Shown: positions 1 through 8,582, numbered from the stretch's first letter. The stretch: DNA of 53,260 nt from Hyphomicrobium sp. (GCA_025458125.1 JALOTA010000016.1:1-53260), one strand, 5' to 3'. Translations and numbers: made by a program. Notes: generated by a model from the sequence alone, not told the origin.

Positions 1-264
1 CTCCGCCGCGATCGGTCCGCACAATCCTACGGGAACGCACAGAATGACGAGATCGGCCCCCGCCGCCGCTTCCCGGGCGGTTGCGAAGCCTTCATCGATG
101 ATGCCGAGATCCAGAGCCGTTTTCACCGTTTGCGGCGTGCGCGCCGACCCGACGATCGTCCTGACAAGTCCGGCCCGGCGGCAGGCATGGCTGATCGACG
201 AGCCGATGAGGCCGATGCCGATCAGCGCAACCCGCTCGAAAAGAGGTTCGAACACGTCTGCCAT
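1..264 (-). CDS. tyrC: Prephenate/cyclohexadienyl dehydrogenase, N-terminal part (cut by window edge)
   Basis: Only the first 88 codons lie in the window; the gene runs off the left edge. It begins with an ATG at 264 that overlaps the hisC stop codon by one base (TGATG), so the two are translationally coupled. The N-terminus carries a Rossmann NAD(P)-binding glycine motif (VALIGIGLIGSSI, about residues 12-24), followed by a typical second strand and a VILCVPVG strand, as in the TyrA/TyrC family. The family oxidatively decarboxylates prephenate or arogenate for tyrosine synthesis. A HisC-type aminotransferase directly upstream is a common alphaproteobacterial order and suggests shared use in aromatic amino-acid transamination. 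Substrate preference cannot be judged from this fragment. Confidence 0.85.
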   Translation of the reverse strand, partial: MADVFEPLFERVALIGIGLIGSSISHACRRAGLVRTIVGSARTPQTVKTALDLGIIDEGFATAREAAAGADLVILCVPVGLCGPIAAE

Positions 265-1367
265 CACGTGCCCTTCCTGAGAAATGCACCGAGGGCTTCA
301 ACGACGGCCCGGTTTTCGTCGGCCGTTCCGACTGTCAGCCGGAGGCAATCGGGCAGGCCGTAGCTCGCCACGCGACGCAGAATAATTCCACGCGACTTCA
401 AATACTCGTCGCACGCCACCGCACCGCGCCCCTCTTCCGGCGGGAAATGGATAAGCATGAAGTTCGCCACGCTGGGCGTCACCTTTAAACCCAGCGCCTC
501 GATCTCCCGCGTAAGCCACACGAGCCATTCCTCGTTGTGAGCAACCGCGGACTCGACGTGCGCGCTGTCGTCCATAGCTGCCGCCCCCGCCAGGATCGAG
601 GGTGTCGACATGTTGAACGGACCACGAATGCGATTGAGCGCATCCGCAATATCTGCCGGACAATAGGCCCAGCCGATGCGCAGCGCCGCAAGCCCGAAGA
701 TCTTCGAAAACGTGCGCGTCATCACCGTATTGTTCGTGGTCGCGACGAGTTCTATCCCGGCTTCGTAATCGTTCCGGCGTACGTACTCGGCATAGGCGGC
801 ATCGAGTACAAGGAGCACATGCGAAGGCAGCAAAGTTCGCAGACGCCGCACGTCTTCGATCGGAAGGTAAGTGCCGGTCGGATTGTTCGGGTTGGCGAGA
901 AAAACCATCCGCGTCGCCGCCGATACCTTTGCGAGGATCTTGTCGACGTCCGCCGTCAAATTCGTCTCATCAGCCACGACCGGCGTAGCGCCGCACGCGA
1001 GGATTGCGATCCGGTAGACCAGAAAGCCGTGTTGCGTGTAGATCGCCTCGTCACCCGGCCCGAGATAGGCATGGGCAAGCATCGTCAAAAGCTCGTCCGA
1101 GCCAGCCCCGCACACGATCCGTTGCGGATCCAGTCCATAGCGCCGCCCGATGGCTTGTCTGAGCGCGGTGGCCTGGCCGTCCGGGTACCGCTCAAGTTCG
1201 GCCGCAGCGGCTTTGTAGGCCACCAGCGCAGCAGGGCTCGGCCCGAGCGGCGTCTCGTTGGACGAGAGCTTGATGGGCTTCAAGCCGCCGGGAACCTTGC
1301 TTTCGCCGGGCACGTAAGCCTCGATGGCGAGCACACCGGGACGGGGGGTGGGAGCGTGAGTGGACAT
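264..1367 (-). CDS. hisC: Histidinol-phosphate aminotransferase
   Basis: This is a 367-residue class I/II PLP-dependent aminotransferase of normal HisC length. Seen: NPNNPTG at 159-165, the D-A-A-Y-A-E pyridine-ring segment near 189-194, and the Schiff-base lysine K222 in [17 protein letters not shown]. The family converts imidazole-acetol phosphate to histidinol phosphate in the cytosol; in alphaproteobacteria the same enzyme often also transaminates prephenate or aromatic keto acids, which fits the coupled tyrC downstream. The start is the ATG at 1367. The gene is transcribed away from metX, with a 349-base intergenic region that also holds the SAM-II element. Confidence 0.95.
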   Translation of the reverse strand: MSTHAPTPRPGVLAIEAYVPGESKVPGGLKPIKLSSNETPLGPSPAALVAYKAAAAELERYPDGQATALRQAIGRRYGLDPQRIVCGAGSDELLTMLAHAYLGPGDEAIYTQHGFLVYRIAILACGATPVVADETNLTADVDKILAKVSAATRMVFLANPNNPTGTYLPIEDVRRLRTLLPSHVLLVLDAAYAEYVRRNDYEAGIELVATTNNTVMTRTFSKIFGLAALRIGWAYCPADIADALNRIRGPFNMSTPSILAGAAAMDDSAHVESAVAHNEEWLVWLTREIEALGLKVTPSVANFMLIHFPPEEGRGAVACDEYLKSRGIILRRVASYGLPDCLRLTVGTADENRAVVEALGAFLRKGT

Positions 1368-1512
1368 GCGCTTGATCAGTCTCTTGAGCTGACGGCGCAG
1401 CCCGCGCCGTGACGGTTTGGTATACGACCGCGTAACCGGCGAAAAGGCGCGAAATCGTCTTTCTGAGGCGAGCCTTTATGAAGGCGCGCCGGACGTTCGT
1501 CCACCCGTGCCC

Positions 1513-1541
1513 TTGCGCGGTTCCGGGCGATTGAGTATTTA
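1513..1541 (+). promoter_or_regulatory. Putative sigma-70 promoter of metX-metW
   Basis: TTGCGC (1513-1518) and TATTTA (1536-1541) are separated by 17 bases. Transcription would begin near 1548, just before the first paired base of the SAM-II riboswitch at 1552. The fit is by position and resemblance to the consensus only. Upstream of it, 1368-1512 holds no gene; I see only a short GCCTT/AAGGC hairpin at 1472-1485. Confidence 0.5.
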
Positions 1542-1550
1542 ACCGCTCTC

Positions 1551-1606
1551 TCGTGGTGATTTGGCCGGCCGGCTTGCAGCCACGTTAAACAACTCGCTAA
1601 AGGGCC
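1551..1606 (+). ncRNA. SAM-II riboswitch (metA motif) in the metX leader
   Basis: The leader matches the SAM-II class, which is typical of alphaproteobacterial metA/metX/metC genes. Helix P1 is CGTGG (1552-1556) with CCACG (1580-1584). The conserved GATTTG follows the 5' strand of P1, and TTGCAG precedes the 3' strand. The 3' part has the conserved GCTAAA (about 1596-1601) followed by GGCC (1603-1606), which can pair with GGCC in the first loop (1563-1566) to form the family's pseudoknot. It binds S-adenosylmethionine and lowers expression of the downstream methionine genes. The boundaries are approximate. Confidence 0.93.
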
Positions 1607-1629
1607 GCGCGCTCCCGGTCAAAAAGGAG

Positions 1630-1667
1630 CCCGGCCACAAGGCAGGGCGATCCGGCCGGGTTTTTTT
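1630..1667 (+). terminator. Intrinsic terminator between SAM-II riboswitch and metX
   Basis: CCCGGCC (1630-1636) pairs with GGCCGGG (1654-1660) and is followed at once by seven T residues (1661-1667). It lies 24 bases after the riboswitch core and 50 bases before the metX start, where a transcription-attenuation device would sit. The GGCCGGCCGG run inside the aptamer (1563-1572) is complementary to the terminator arms, so alternative pairing is possible. Confidence 0.75.
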
Positions 1668-1716
1668 GTATCTGGTCCCCCATGCGAGGCGGTCAGATCC
1701 GCAAGGGCGCGCAGAC

Positions 1717-2919
1717 ATGGCCAACTTGGAAATCCGCACCGATGGGAGCGCGCGACAAACGCCGCCCAACGATGCGGCTTTGCGTCAGGTCAACGATCCA
1801 CAGAGCCAGGTTGTCCGTTTTCCCGCCGACGCTCCGCTCCGCCTCGACAGCGGTCGCGAAATCGCACCTCTAACCATTGCCTACCAGACCTACGGCAAAC
1901 TGAATGCAGGTAAATCCAACGCCATTTTGATCTGTCACGCACTCACCGGCGACCAGCATGTCGCCAATGAGCATCCCGTGACCCATAAGGGCGGCTGGTG
2001 GTCCACCATTGTCGGTCCGGGCAAGCCGATCGACACCGACCGCTTTTTCGTGATCTGCGCAAACATCCTAGGCGGATGCATGGGCTCGACCGGACCGGCG
2101 TCGCCGAACCCCGCCACGGGCAAGCCGTACGGAGTCGAATTTCCAGTCATTACCATCGGCGACATGGTCAACGCCCAGGCGCGACTGATCGATCATCTCG
2201 GCATCGACAGGCTGTTCTCCGTCATCGGCGGGTCCATGGGCGGCATGCAGGTGCTGCAATGGTGCGCGCGCTACAAGGAACGCGTATTCACAGCCATGCC
2301 GATCGCCACCGCACCCTGGCATACCGCTCAGAACATTGCTTTTCATGAGGTCGGGCGTCAGGCCGTCATGGCCGATCCCGACTGGCAGGGCGGCTCCTAC
2401 TACGGCACCGAGGCGCGGCCCTCGCGCGGCCTCGCAGTCGCGCGCATGGCGGCACACATCACCTACCTGTCAGAGAAGGCGTTGCAGGACAAATTTGGCC
2501 GCGGCTTGCAGAACCGCGACGCGCACTCGTTTTCCTTCGATGCCGACTTCAAGATCGAAAGCTACCTGCGCCATCAGGGTTCGACCTTCGTCGACCGCTT
2601 CGACGCCAACAGCTATCTGTATATCACTCGCGCCATGGACTACTTCGATCTGGAGGCCGAATACGGCGGCAAACTCGCCAACGCCTTCACCGGAACAAAG
2701 ACGCAGTTCTGCGTCGTGTCCTTCACCAGCGACTGGCTCTACCCGACCCGCGACAACAAGGAGATCGTCAAGGCGTTGAACGGCGTTGCCGCCAACGTCT
2801 CGTTCGTCGAAATCGAAAGCGATAAAGGACACGATGCATTTCTGCTGCACGAAGAAGAGTTCTTCGCAACCGTTCGCGGCTTTCTGAACGCCGCCGCCAA
2901 GAAGCTCGGCATCGCGTGA
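1717..2919 (+). CDS. metX: Homoserine O-acetyltransferase
   Basis: This 400-residue alpha/beta-hydrolase-fold acyltransferase activates homoserine with acetyl-CoA (some members use succinyl-CoA) for methionine synthesis. Seen: nucleophile elbow GGSMGG with Ser173, acid Asp339 in FTSDWLYPT, and His372 in DKGHDAF, spaced as in MetX. I chose the ATG at 1717 because the longer open frame reaches back through the terminator and riboswitch, which cannot be coding. metW follows 16 bases downstream, the usual metXW order. Expression is probably controlled by the SAM-II element and terminator in its leader. Length and motifs look intact. Confidence 0.96.
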   Translation: MANLEIRTDGSARQTPPNDAALRQVNDPQSQVVRFPADAPLRLDSGREIAPLTIAYQTYGKLNAGKSNAILICHALTGDQHVANEHPVTHKGGWWSTIVGPGKPIDTDRFFVICANILGGCMGSTGPASPNPATGKPYGVEFPVITIGDMVNAQARLIDHLGIDRLFSVIGGSMGGMQVLQWCARYKERVFTAMPIATAPWHTAQNIAFHEVGRQAVMADPDWQGGSYYGTEARPSRGLAVARMAAHITYLSEKALQDKFGRGLQNRDAHSFSFDADFKIESYLRHQGSTFVDRFDANSYLYITRAMDYFDLEAEYGGKLANAFTGTKTQFCVVSFTSDWLYPTRDNKEIVKALNGVAANVSFVEIESDKGHDAFLLHEEEFFATVRGFLNAAAKKLGIA

Positions 2920-2935
2920 TGGACATGGACCTGCG

Positions 2936-3577
2936 ATGAGCCTGACCGACCCGAACCTTCCCCGCACCGTTCGCGCAGACCACCGTCTCATCGCGGAAAT
3001 GGTGGAGCCGGGATCGCGCGTCCTCGACGTGGGATGCGGCGATGGTGCGCTACTGGAGCTTCTGATTTCCGAAAAGAACGTCGACGGGCGCGGCGTCGAG
3101 ATTTCGCGCGACAACGTCAATGCCTGCGTCGCCCGCGGCCTCTCGGTCATCCAGGGCGACGCCGACCAGGATCTCTCCGGTTATCCGGACAAGGCCTTCG
3201 ACTACGCGATCCTGTCGCTGACCATTCAAGCCACCCGCCAGCCCAGGACGGTCCTGGAAAATCTTCTTCGCATCGGCGGCCGGGCTATCGTTTCCTTTCC
3301 GAACTTCGGCCACTGGAAAATTCGCACCAGCCTGCTCTTCTCCGGCCGAATGCCACGCACGCCGAATCTTCCGGAAACCTGGTACGAAAGCCAGGACTCG
3401 CACCTGTGCACCATCAAGGATTTTTCCGATCTCGTGGCACTCGTAGATGCCGAGGTGGAAGACGCCGTCGCGTTCAACAGCAGGGGGCAGCGCCTGGCGA
3501 TCAAGAACTCGCTGTCGCTGCAGAACCTGCTGGGCGAAAAGGCGGTGTTCCTGCTCGCGCCGCGGTCGAAGCGCTGA
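2936..3577 (+). CDS. metW: Methionine biosynthesis protein MetW
   Basis: This 213-residue class I SAM-dependent methyltransferase-like protein has motif I as RVLDVGCGDG near residues 29-38 and the MetW-type segment SFPNFGHWKIR near 122-132. MetW is needed for full MetX activity in bacteria that use the metXW pair, probably as a partner of MetX; whether it methylates anything is not settled. It lies 16 bases after metX and shares its riboswitch-controlled leader. Its TGA ends one base before the stop codon of the convergent methyltransferase gene, so the two genes abut. Confidence 0.93.
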   Translation: MSLTDPNLPRTVRADHRLIAEMVEPGSRVLDVGCGDGALLELLISEKNVDGRGVEISRDNVNACVARGLSVIQGDADQDLSGYPDKAFDYAILSLTIQATRQPRTVLENLLRIGGRAIVSFPNFGHWKIRTSLLFSGRMPRTPNLPETWYESQDSHLCTIKDFSDLVALVDAEVEDAVAFNSRGQRLAIKNSLSLQNLLGEKAVFLLAPRSKR

Positions 3578-4324
3578 TCAGCGCGACAAGGTCTTGCGTG
3601 AATGAACGTCGCGCCTGATCGCCACCAGTTCGCTGAGGGCGCGCACGGCGGCCCGCTTGCCTCCGATTGGCGCCATGACTTCCTTGCGCGCCTCGACGAG
3701 AAGGACGCCGCCGAACGCCGGCCATAATGTTCGTCCCAACCGTTCCCAGACGTACGCCGATTTCAGAAAGATCCCCCGGTTTATCGGTGGCATGTGCAGG
3801 GCCGTCCCCCAGGACACCGGCGTGAACAGGCTCTCCACCAAAAGCCGTTCGAGCTGCGAACGGCTGTACGGCCGCCCATGTCCAAACGGTGTGGCATCGA
3901 TCCGCGCCCAGACACTGCGCCGGTTCGGCGTGACGATCAGCAATCGGCCCTCGGGCACGAGCACGCGCCACACTTCCCGGAGAAGGGTTGCCGGCCGGTC
4001 CGCGGCTTCGAGGCTGTGAACCAGCAGCAGCCGGTCGACCGAATTGTCCGGCAAGGGCAGTTGGCGGTCTTCGACCAGCACACTGAGCAATGGTCCAGCG
4101 GACGGCCACACCAGAGCGCCCTGCGTTTCCGGCATCAACGCGGCCACCCGGGCAGCGTCCTGCCGGAACGAACCCAGATAGGGCACGCCATACCCGAGGC
4201 CCACGACCGTGCCGCCGCGAACGCCGCGCCAGCGCGCGCGCACGTCAGCCCCAACGATCCGCCGAACCGTCAGTCCGAGCGGCGTCTGGTAGAAGTCTCT
4301 GAGATCGACGACGTCGAGGTCCAT
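3578..4324 (-). CDS. SAM-dependent methyltransferase (Methyltransf_11-like)
   Basis: The protein has about 248 residues from the chosen ATG at 4324. An upstream GTG (4372) is possible, but MDLDVVDLRDFYQTPLG is the N-terminus I expect for this family beside gloB in Hyphomicrobiales. Seen: a glycine-rich loop VVGLGYGVPYLG, the acidic and LLLVHSLEAAD segments of the class I methyltransferase fold, and a REVWRVLVPEGRLLIVTPNR strand typical of Methyltransf_11. The substrate is unknown. It is divergent from gloB and convergent, end to end, with metW. Confidence 0.82.
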   Translation of the reverse strand: MDLDVVDLRDFYQTPLGLTVRRIVGADVRARWRGVRGGTVVGLGYGVPYLGSFRQDAARVAALMPETQGALVWPSAGPLLSVLVEDRQLPLPDNSVDRLLLVHSLEAADRPATLLREVWRVLVPEGRLLIVTPNRRSVWARIDATPFGHGRPYSRSQLERLLVESLFTPVSWGTALHMPPINRGIFLKSAYVWERLGRTLWPAFGGVLLVEARKEVMAPIGGKRAAVRALSELVAIRRDVHSRKTLSR

Positions 4325-4503
4325 GGTCACCAAAGCTGCGCGCAGACCATACCGGCCGGCCGCCGGTCGCACTATAGCCGTCTCCGGTTAGGCTTTCCTG
4401 TCCGCGTTGTTGTATCGGGAGTACATTGACTGCCCGGTTTCGGCGGCTACTCTCTGACCGCCGCCAATCCGGCGTCCAAAGCCTGACCCGCCACATCCGC
4501 AGC

Positions 4504-5271
4504 ATGTCCACCCTCGAGATTCACACCTTCCTCTGCCGCAAAGACAATATCGGCGTCCTCGTTCACGCGCCCGATGGCTCGACGGCGTCCATCGACGCTC
4601 CCGACGCTGCGGCCGTACAAGCGGCGCTGACAGAGAAAGGATGGTCGCTGTCGCATATCCTGGTCACGCACCATCACGGAGACCACACGGCCGGCAATCT
4701 CGAACTGAAGGAGAAGACCGGCTGCCGCATCGTTGGCCCCCGGCTCGAAGCGGCCCGCATACCGGGCATCGACGTGGAAGTGGAAGACGGCGACACCTTC
4801 CTGCTCGGCGGCCACCGCGTGGACGTGATCGGAACGCCGGGACATACGATGGGTCACATCACTTATTTCATGCCGGACGACCACGCGGCATTCGTCGGCG
4901 ATACATTGTTCGTGATGGGTTGCGGTCGCGTGCTCGAAGGAAATCATGAAATGATGTGGCATTCACTGTGCCGCATCGCCGGGCTCCCGCCCGACACGCG
5001 CATCTATTGCGGCCACGAATACACGGTTGCGAACGCGCGCTTCGGTTTGACGGTCGAGCCCGACAACGCGCTGCTGCGCCAACGTCTCGAAAAGGCCGAA
5101 GAAACCGTCGCGGCCGGCGCATTGAACATCCCCACGCTACTGGAGCAGGAACTGCGCACCAACGTGTTTCTGCGCCCGCACAATACCGAGACCCGCCGGC
5201 GTTTCGGCATGGGCGCGGTTGCGGACTGGCGCGTTTTCGCTGAACTGCGCGAGCGGAAGAACAGAGCATGA
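4504..5271 (+). CDS. gloB: Hydroxyacylglutathione hydrolase (glyoxalase II)
   Basis: The 255-residue metallo-beta-lactamase-fold enzyme hydrolyses S-D-lactoylglutathione to D-lactate and glutathione. The dinuclear metal signature THHHGDHT is present near residues 57-64, followed by GTPGHTMGHI, HAAFVGDTLFVMGCGR and IYCGHEYT, all typical of GloB. I chose the ATG at 4504 (MSTLEIHTF); a TTG at 4426 would add 26 residues unlike the family N-terminus. Its stop overlaps the DUF985 start (ATGA at 5268), so the two form an operon. A gloA candidate (glyoxalase I) lies at 30.7-31.1 kb. Confidence 0.95.
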   Translation: MSTLEIHTFLCRKDNIGVLVHAPDGSTASIDAPDAAAVQAALTEKGWSLSHILVTHHHGDHTAGNLELKEKTGCRIVGPRLEAARIPGIDVEVEDGDTFLLGGHRVDVIGTPGHTMGHITYFMPDDHAAFVGDTLFVMGCGRVLEGNHEMMWHSLCRIAGLPPDTRIYCGHEYTVANARFGLTVEPDNALLRQRLEKAEETVAAGALNIPTLLEQELRTNVFLRPHNTETRRRFGMGAVADWRVFAELRERKNRA

Positions 5272-5726
5272 CGGTCGCGCGGCAGATCCCTCCCGAAGCC
5301 CGTCGCCTCATCGAAATTTTCGATCTTGCCCCGCATCCGGAGGGTGGTTTCTACCGCGAGACTTTTCGCGATACCGCTGCCGACGGGACTGGACGTTCGC
5401 GTTCGACGGCGATCTACTTCCTTCTCTTATCGGGTCAAGTCTCGCGCTGGCACACCGTCGACGCGGTCGAGATGTGGCATTGGTATGCCGGAGCCCCGCT
5501 CGAACTTGGCCTGGCCGAGCCGGGTCGCGGCGCCACCCGATTGACGCTCGGTTTCGATCCCGAGGCCGGTCTTCTGCCCCAGGCGATCGTGCCTGAGGGC
5601 TGGTGGCAGCAAGCGCGCAGCCTTGGAGACTGGACACTCGTCGGTTGCACCGTCGCTCCAGGTTTCAACTTCGAGGGTTTCCACCTTGCGCCCGACGGAG
5701 CCGAACCGCCCCTTCCCCAACTCTGA
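5268..5726 (+). CDS. DUF985 cupin-family protein
   Basis: The 152-residue protein has the DUF985 (cupin_5) signature: LAPHPEGGFYRETFR near residues 15-29, a YFLLLSGQVSRWHTVD strand, and EMWHWYAGAPLEL, which carries the cupin histidines. Members are small beta-barrel proteins of uncertain function, some tied to sugar-epimerase-like folds. It is coupled to gloB by a 4-base ATGA overlap, a frequent pairing in alphaproteobacteria, but this does not by itself reveal a role. No signal peptide or membrane segment is seen. Confidence 0.88.
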   Translation: MTVARQIPPEARRLIEIFDLAPHPEGGFYRETFRDTAADGTGRSRSTAIYFLLLSGQVSRWHTVDAVEMWHWYAGAPLELGLAEPGRGATRLTLGFDPEAGLLPQAIVPEGWWQQARSLGDWTLVGCTVAPGFNFEGFHLAPDGAEPPLPQL

Positions 5727-5776
5727 ACGGCGGATTGTGGCGGCTGAAGTTTTTCCACTACTAATTGGATTGCGGC

Positions 5777-5796
5777 TTCAGATCTAAATATCTGAA
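5777..5796. repeat. Inverted repeat upstream of the NYN-LOTUS gene
   Basis: TTCAGAT (5777-5783) and ATCTGAA (5790-5796) form a perfect 7-base inverted repeat around a 6-base AT-rich centre. It lies in an AT-rich patch 116 bases before the ATG at 5912. It could be an operator or a weak hairpin after the cupin gene; there is no T tract, so a terminator is unlikely. Confidence 0.4.
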
Positions 5797-5911
5797 AATA
5801 ATAGGTTTCTCATCCACGCTCCGGAGCGGGTCCGAACCAACCTTGCCGCTCCAATACGACTCATCAACAGTGATCCGCAACGTACTGATTCGCCGGACGG
5901 GGGTTGAGAAT

Positions 5912-7678
5912 ATGAAGGCCCAGGCTTCTGGACCGCTGCTGAGCACCATTTTTATCGACTACGACAACGTCTACCTGTCGTTGAAGAGAAAGAGCGAGGA
6001 CGCCGCCAAGCGCTTCGCGAAGGATGCCGGCCTCTGGCTGAGAGAAATCGAAAACGGCCGCCTCATCACGCCGACCAACGGGCTTGCCGCTGCTGTCCCG
6101 CGCCGGATCGTGATGAACCGCTGCTATGGCAATCCGGTCCCGCGCCGCAATGCCTCCGACAACGCAACGGATATGAACTCGTTTCCTTTCGTCCGGCATC
6201 ACTTCCTGCGCGCCGGAATGGAGGCCATCGACTGCCCGCCACTCACGTCGCAGCTCAAGAACTCCGCCGACATTCGAATGGTCATGGATGTGCGCGACCT
6301 CCTGGGTCACGACACCTATTTCGATGAGTTCATCATTCTTTCCGGCGACGCCGATTTCACGCCGCTGCTCCACCGCCTGCGTGCCCATGCGCGCCGCACG
6401 GTGGTTTTTGCAAACGATCACACGGCGGCTCCCTACACCGCCATCGCCGACGGTGAGATCCGCGAGTCCAGCCTGATCAGCCTGCTTCTGGAGGGCACCG
6501 CTTCCGCCTCGGAGCCCGAGGCTGCCACCCCGATATCGGCAACAACGAACGCACCATCACTTGAAACAGTTCGCCGGGAAATTCTGGCCGAGGTGGTGGG
6601 CTGGGTGAAAAGCGCGGGTCAGCCGGTTCCGCTGGAAGCCTTGGCCGACCGCGCCGTTCGCACCCTGGGGCACGACCGGACCGTTGGCACCGGCTGGGCA
6701 GGAGCGGGCAGCTTCAGCAATCTGCTGACAAAGGGCCTGCCCGCCGAGATCCGCTTGTCGGAACAGCCGCCGTATTACGTCTTCGACGCAAGCCGCCAGA
6801 TTCCACAGCAAGCCGAAGCGCGACGCGCCTTGCCGCAACGCGAATCTGCGCCGCGGATCGAGCAGAGACCGGAAACCTCCCTGCCGCTGCCGTCACGCGA
6901 CGTTCGGCTCGATACGCGTGCGCCGGCGCCAGAACCGCTTTCCGCACCGGCGCGCAGTCCATTAAACGCGCAACTCCCTAGTGCTCCGGTTGCGCCACCG
7001 CGGGAGCCGCTCGCGGCATCCCGCCCGGCAGCCTCTCAGCCCGTGGCTCCGCCTCCGGCCGCCACGCCGGCGCCACGTGCGGAAGCCCAGACCATTCATC
7101 AATCGATCACGCGCATCCACGAAGCTTGCCAGGCGCCGCCGCTCGCACCGCCGGAGTATCGCGCTCTGTTCGAGGTCATGGCCCAGGAAATCAACGCCAA
7201 TGGGCTGACCGGCGCGCAGACCTTGACCAACATCAGCCAGCGCGCGGCCGACCTCGGCGTGACCGTTAAGCGCGACGACGTGCGCTTCGTGCTCGAAGTC
7301 GTCAGCGAAACGGATCCTTGGTTCGAGCAGGGGGCCTCGGCAAACCTGTTCGCCAGCCGGTTCCGCAATTTCGTGATTGCCCGGTGCCGCAGCCAGGGCC
7401 TCCAGCTCTCGGCGGAAGAGCTCGACCTGATCGATGCATGGTTCGGCGGGTCGCCGATGGCCCAGCGCCCGCCGCTGGCGGCACAGCAGGGCCGCCCAGC
7501 CGACAACACGTCGTTCAACCCGGCCCCCGCGCCGGCGCGCTCACCGGCACCGTCCTATGGCCAAGACGGTCAAGACCGCTGGTGGGGAGCCGAGGAAGGC
7601 CGCCAGTACGCAACGAGCCCGGCGGCCGGACAGGACGATCAACTCCCTCTCATCGTGCGCAACCGCTTACGCGGCTGA
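5912..7678 (+). CDS. NYN (LabA/DUF88) domain and LOTUS/OST-HTH protein
   Basis: The protein has about 588 residues from the ATG at 5912. Residues about 10-195 form a NYN (PIN-like) nuclease domain with conserved acidic positions D16 and D18 (FIDYDN), D120 (NSADIRMVMD) and D146/D148 (LSGDADF). Residues about 216-292 look like an OST-HTH/LOTUS RNA-binding domain (LETVRREILAEVVGWV through PPYYVFD). A Pro/Ala-rich linker (about 300-405), a second folded helical segment (about 420-520) and a Pro/Gln-rich tail follow. NYN-LOTUS proteins are thought to act on RNA. The acidic set is complete, so metal-dependent RNase activity is plausible but unproven. It is a single-gene unit ended by a strong terminator. 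The longer frame from 5765 lacks support. Confidence 0.85.
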   Translation: MKAQASGPLLSTIFIDYDNVYLSLKRKSEDAAKRFAKDAGLWLREIENGRLITPTNGLAAAVPRRIVMNRCYGNPVPRRNASDNATDMNSFPFVRHHFLRAGMEAIDCPPLTSQLKNSADIRMVMDVRDLLGHDTYFDEFIILSGDADFTPLLHRLRAHARRTVVFANDHTAAPYTAIADGEIRESSLISLLLEGTASASEPEAATPISATTNAPSLETVRREILAEVVGWVKSAGQPVPLEALADRAVRTLGHDRTVGTGWAGAGSFSNLLTKGLPAEIRLSEQPPYYVFDASRQIPQQAEARRALPQRESAPRIEQRPETSLPLPSRDVRLDTRAPAPEPLSAPARSPLNAQLPSAPVAPPREPLAASRPAASQPVAPPPAATPAPRAEAQTIHQSITRIHEACQAPPLAPPEYRALFEVMAQEINANGLTGAQTLTNISQRAADLGVTVKRDDVRFVLEVVSETDPWFEQGASANLFASRFRNFVIARCRSQGLQLSAEELDLIDAWFGGSPMAQRPPLAAQQGRPADNTSFNPAPAPARSPAPSYGQDGQDRWWGAEEGRQYATSPAAGQDDQLPLIVRNRLRG

Positions 7679-7693
7679 GCTACCGCGAAACAA

Positions 7694-7724
7694 AAAACGC
7701 CCCGGCAGATTGCCGGGGCGTTTT
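7694..7724. terminator. Bidirectional intrinsic terminator between the NYN gene and phaB
   Basis: ACGCCCCGGCA (7697-7707) pairs with TGCCGGGGCGT (7711-7721) around a 3-base loop. It has an A run on one side and TTTT on the other, so it works as a hairpin-plus-T-tract for both convergent genes. Confidence 0.9.
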
Positions 7725-7748
7725 AATTTGTGGAGCGCACAACCTCGA

Positions 7749-8474
7749 TCAGGCGAGGTACTGTCCGCCGTTGGCCGTCAGCGTCGCGCCGGTAATGAAG
7801 CCGGCATCGTCCGCGGCCAGGAACACCACGCAGCGCGCGATTTCGCTGGGTTCACCCAGTCGTCCGACAGGGATCTGCGGAAGGATGTTCTTCTCCAGCA
7901 CGTCCTGCGGCACGGCCTTGACCATTTCCGTTGCGATATAGCCCGGGCAAATGACGTTGACCGTGATACCGGCGCGCGCGCCTTCCTGAGCCAAAGCCTT
8001 GGTGAACCCGATGTCGCCGGCCTTGGAGGCGGAGTAGTTCACCTGGCCCATCTGGCCTTTCTGGCCATTGATCGACGAGATGTTGATCACGCGGCCGAAC
8101 TTGCGGCTGCGCATTCCTTCCCAGACGGGACGCGTTACGTTGAAGAGGCCATTGAGGTTGGTTCCGATGACCGCATCCCAATGCTCCTTCGTCATCTTGT
8201 GGAACATCGTGTCGCGCGTGATGCCCGCGTTGTTGACGAGCACGTCGATCGGTCCGAGGTCCTTTTCGACCTGTTTGACGGCCTTTTCGCTCGCCTCGTA
8301 GTCCGAGACGTCGAACTTGTAGACGGGAATGCCGGTTTCCACCTGGAACTGCTGGGCGGCCGCGTCATTGCCCGCGTAGCTCGCGGCGACGCGATACCCC
8401 GCATTCTTGAGTGCGACCGAAATCGCGTGACCGATACCGCGTGTTCCACCGGTGACGAGGGCCACTCGTGCCAT
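7749..8474 (-). CDS. phaB: Acetoacetyl-CoA reductase
   Basis: The 241-residue short-chain dehydrogenase reduces acetoacetyl-CoA to (R)-3-hydroxybutyryl-CoA for polyhydroxybutyrate synthesis. Seen: N-terminal cofactor motif TGGTRGIG, the NNAG strand, the catalytic serine in VINISSINGQKG, and the YSASKAG tyrosine-lysine pair. Length and the N-terminus MARVALVTGGTRGIG match PhaB well and separate it from FabG. A GGAGG ribosome site lies just before the ATG at 8474. It follows phaA on the same strand, but a hairpin terminator sits between them. Confidence 0.93.
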   Translation of the reverse strand: MARVALVTGGTRGIGHAISVALKNAGYRVAASYAGNDAAAQQFQVETGIPVYKFDVSDYEASEKAVKQVEKDLGPIDVLVNNAGITRDTMFHKMTKEHWDAVIGTNLNGLFNVTRPVWEGMRSRKFGRVINISSINGQKGQMGQVNYSASKAGDIGFTKALAQEGARAGITVNVICPGYIATEMVKAVPQDVLEKNILPQIPVGRLGEPSEIARCVVFLAADDAGFITGATLTANGGQYLA

Positions 8475-8533
8475 GCTGATCCTCCCTGGAGTCTGTGTCT
8501 GAAATGGACGTCTATGTGGCGGGTAAGAAGAAA

Positions 8534-8564
8534 CCGGGCCCGCTCTCCTTGGAGGCGGGCCCGG
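8534..8564 (-). terminator. Hairpin terminator between phaA and phaB
   Basis: CCGGGCCCGC (8534-8543) and GCGGGCCCGG (8555-8564) form a perfect 10-base stem with a partly paired loop. Read on the minus strand it is followed by TTTCTTCTT, so it resembles an intrinsic terminator or attenuator for phaA transcripts. It lies 18 bases after the phaA stop and 60 bases before the phaB start. Confidence 0.7.
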
Positions 8565-8582
8565 TGTAAATCCGTATTAGCG

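Noticed and set aside
1368-1512. A second small gene or riboswitch between hisC and metX.
   Set aside because: Only the antisense frame of hisC and a short hairpin are present; no ribosome site or conserved motif.
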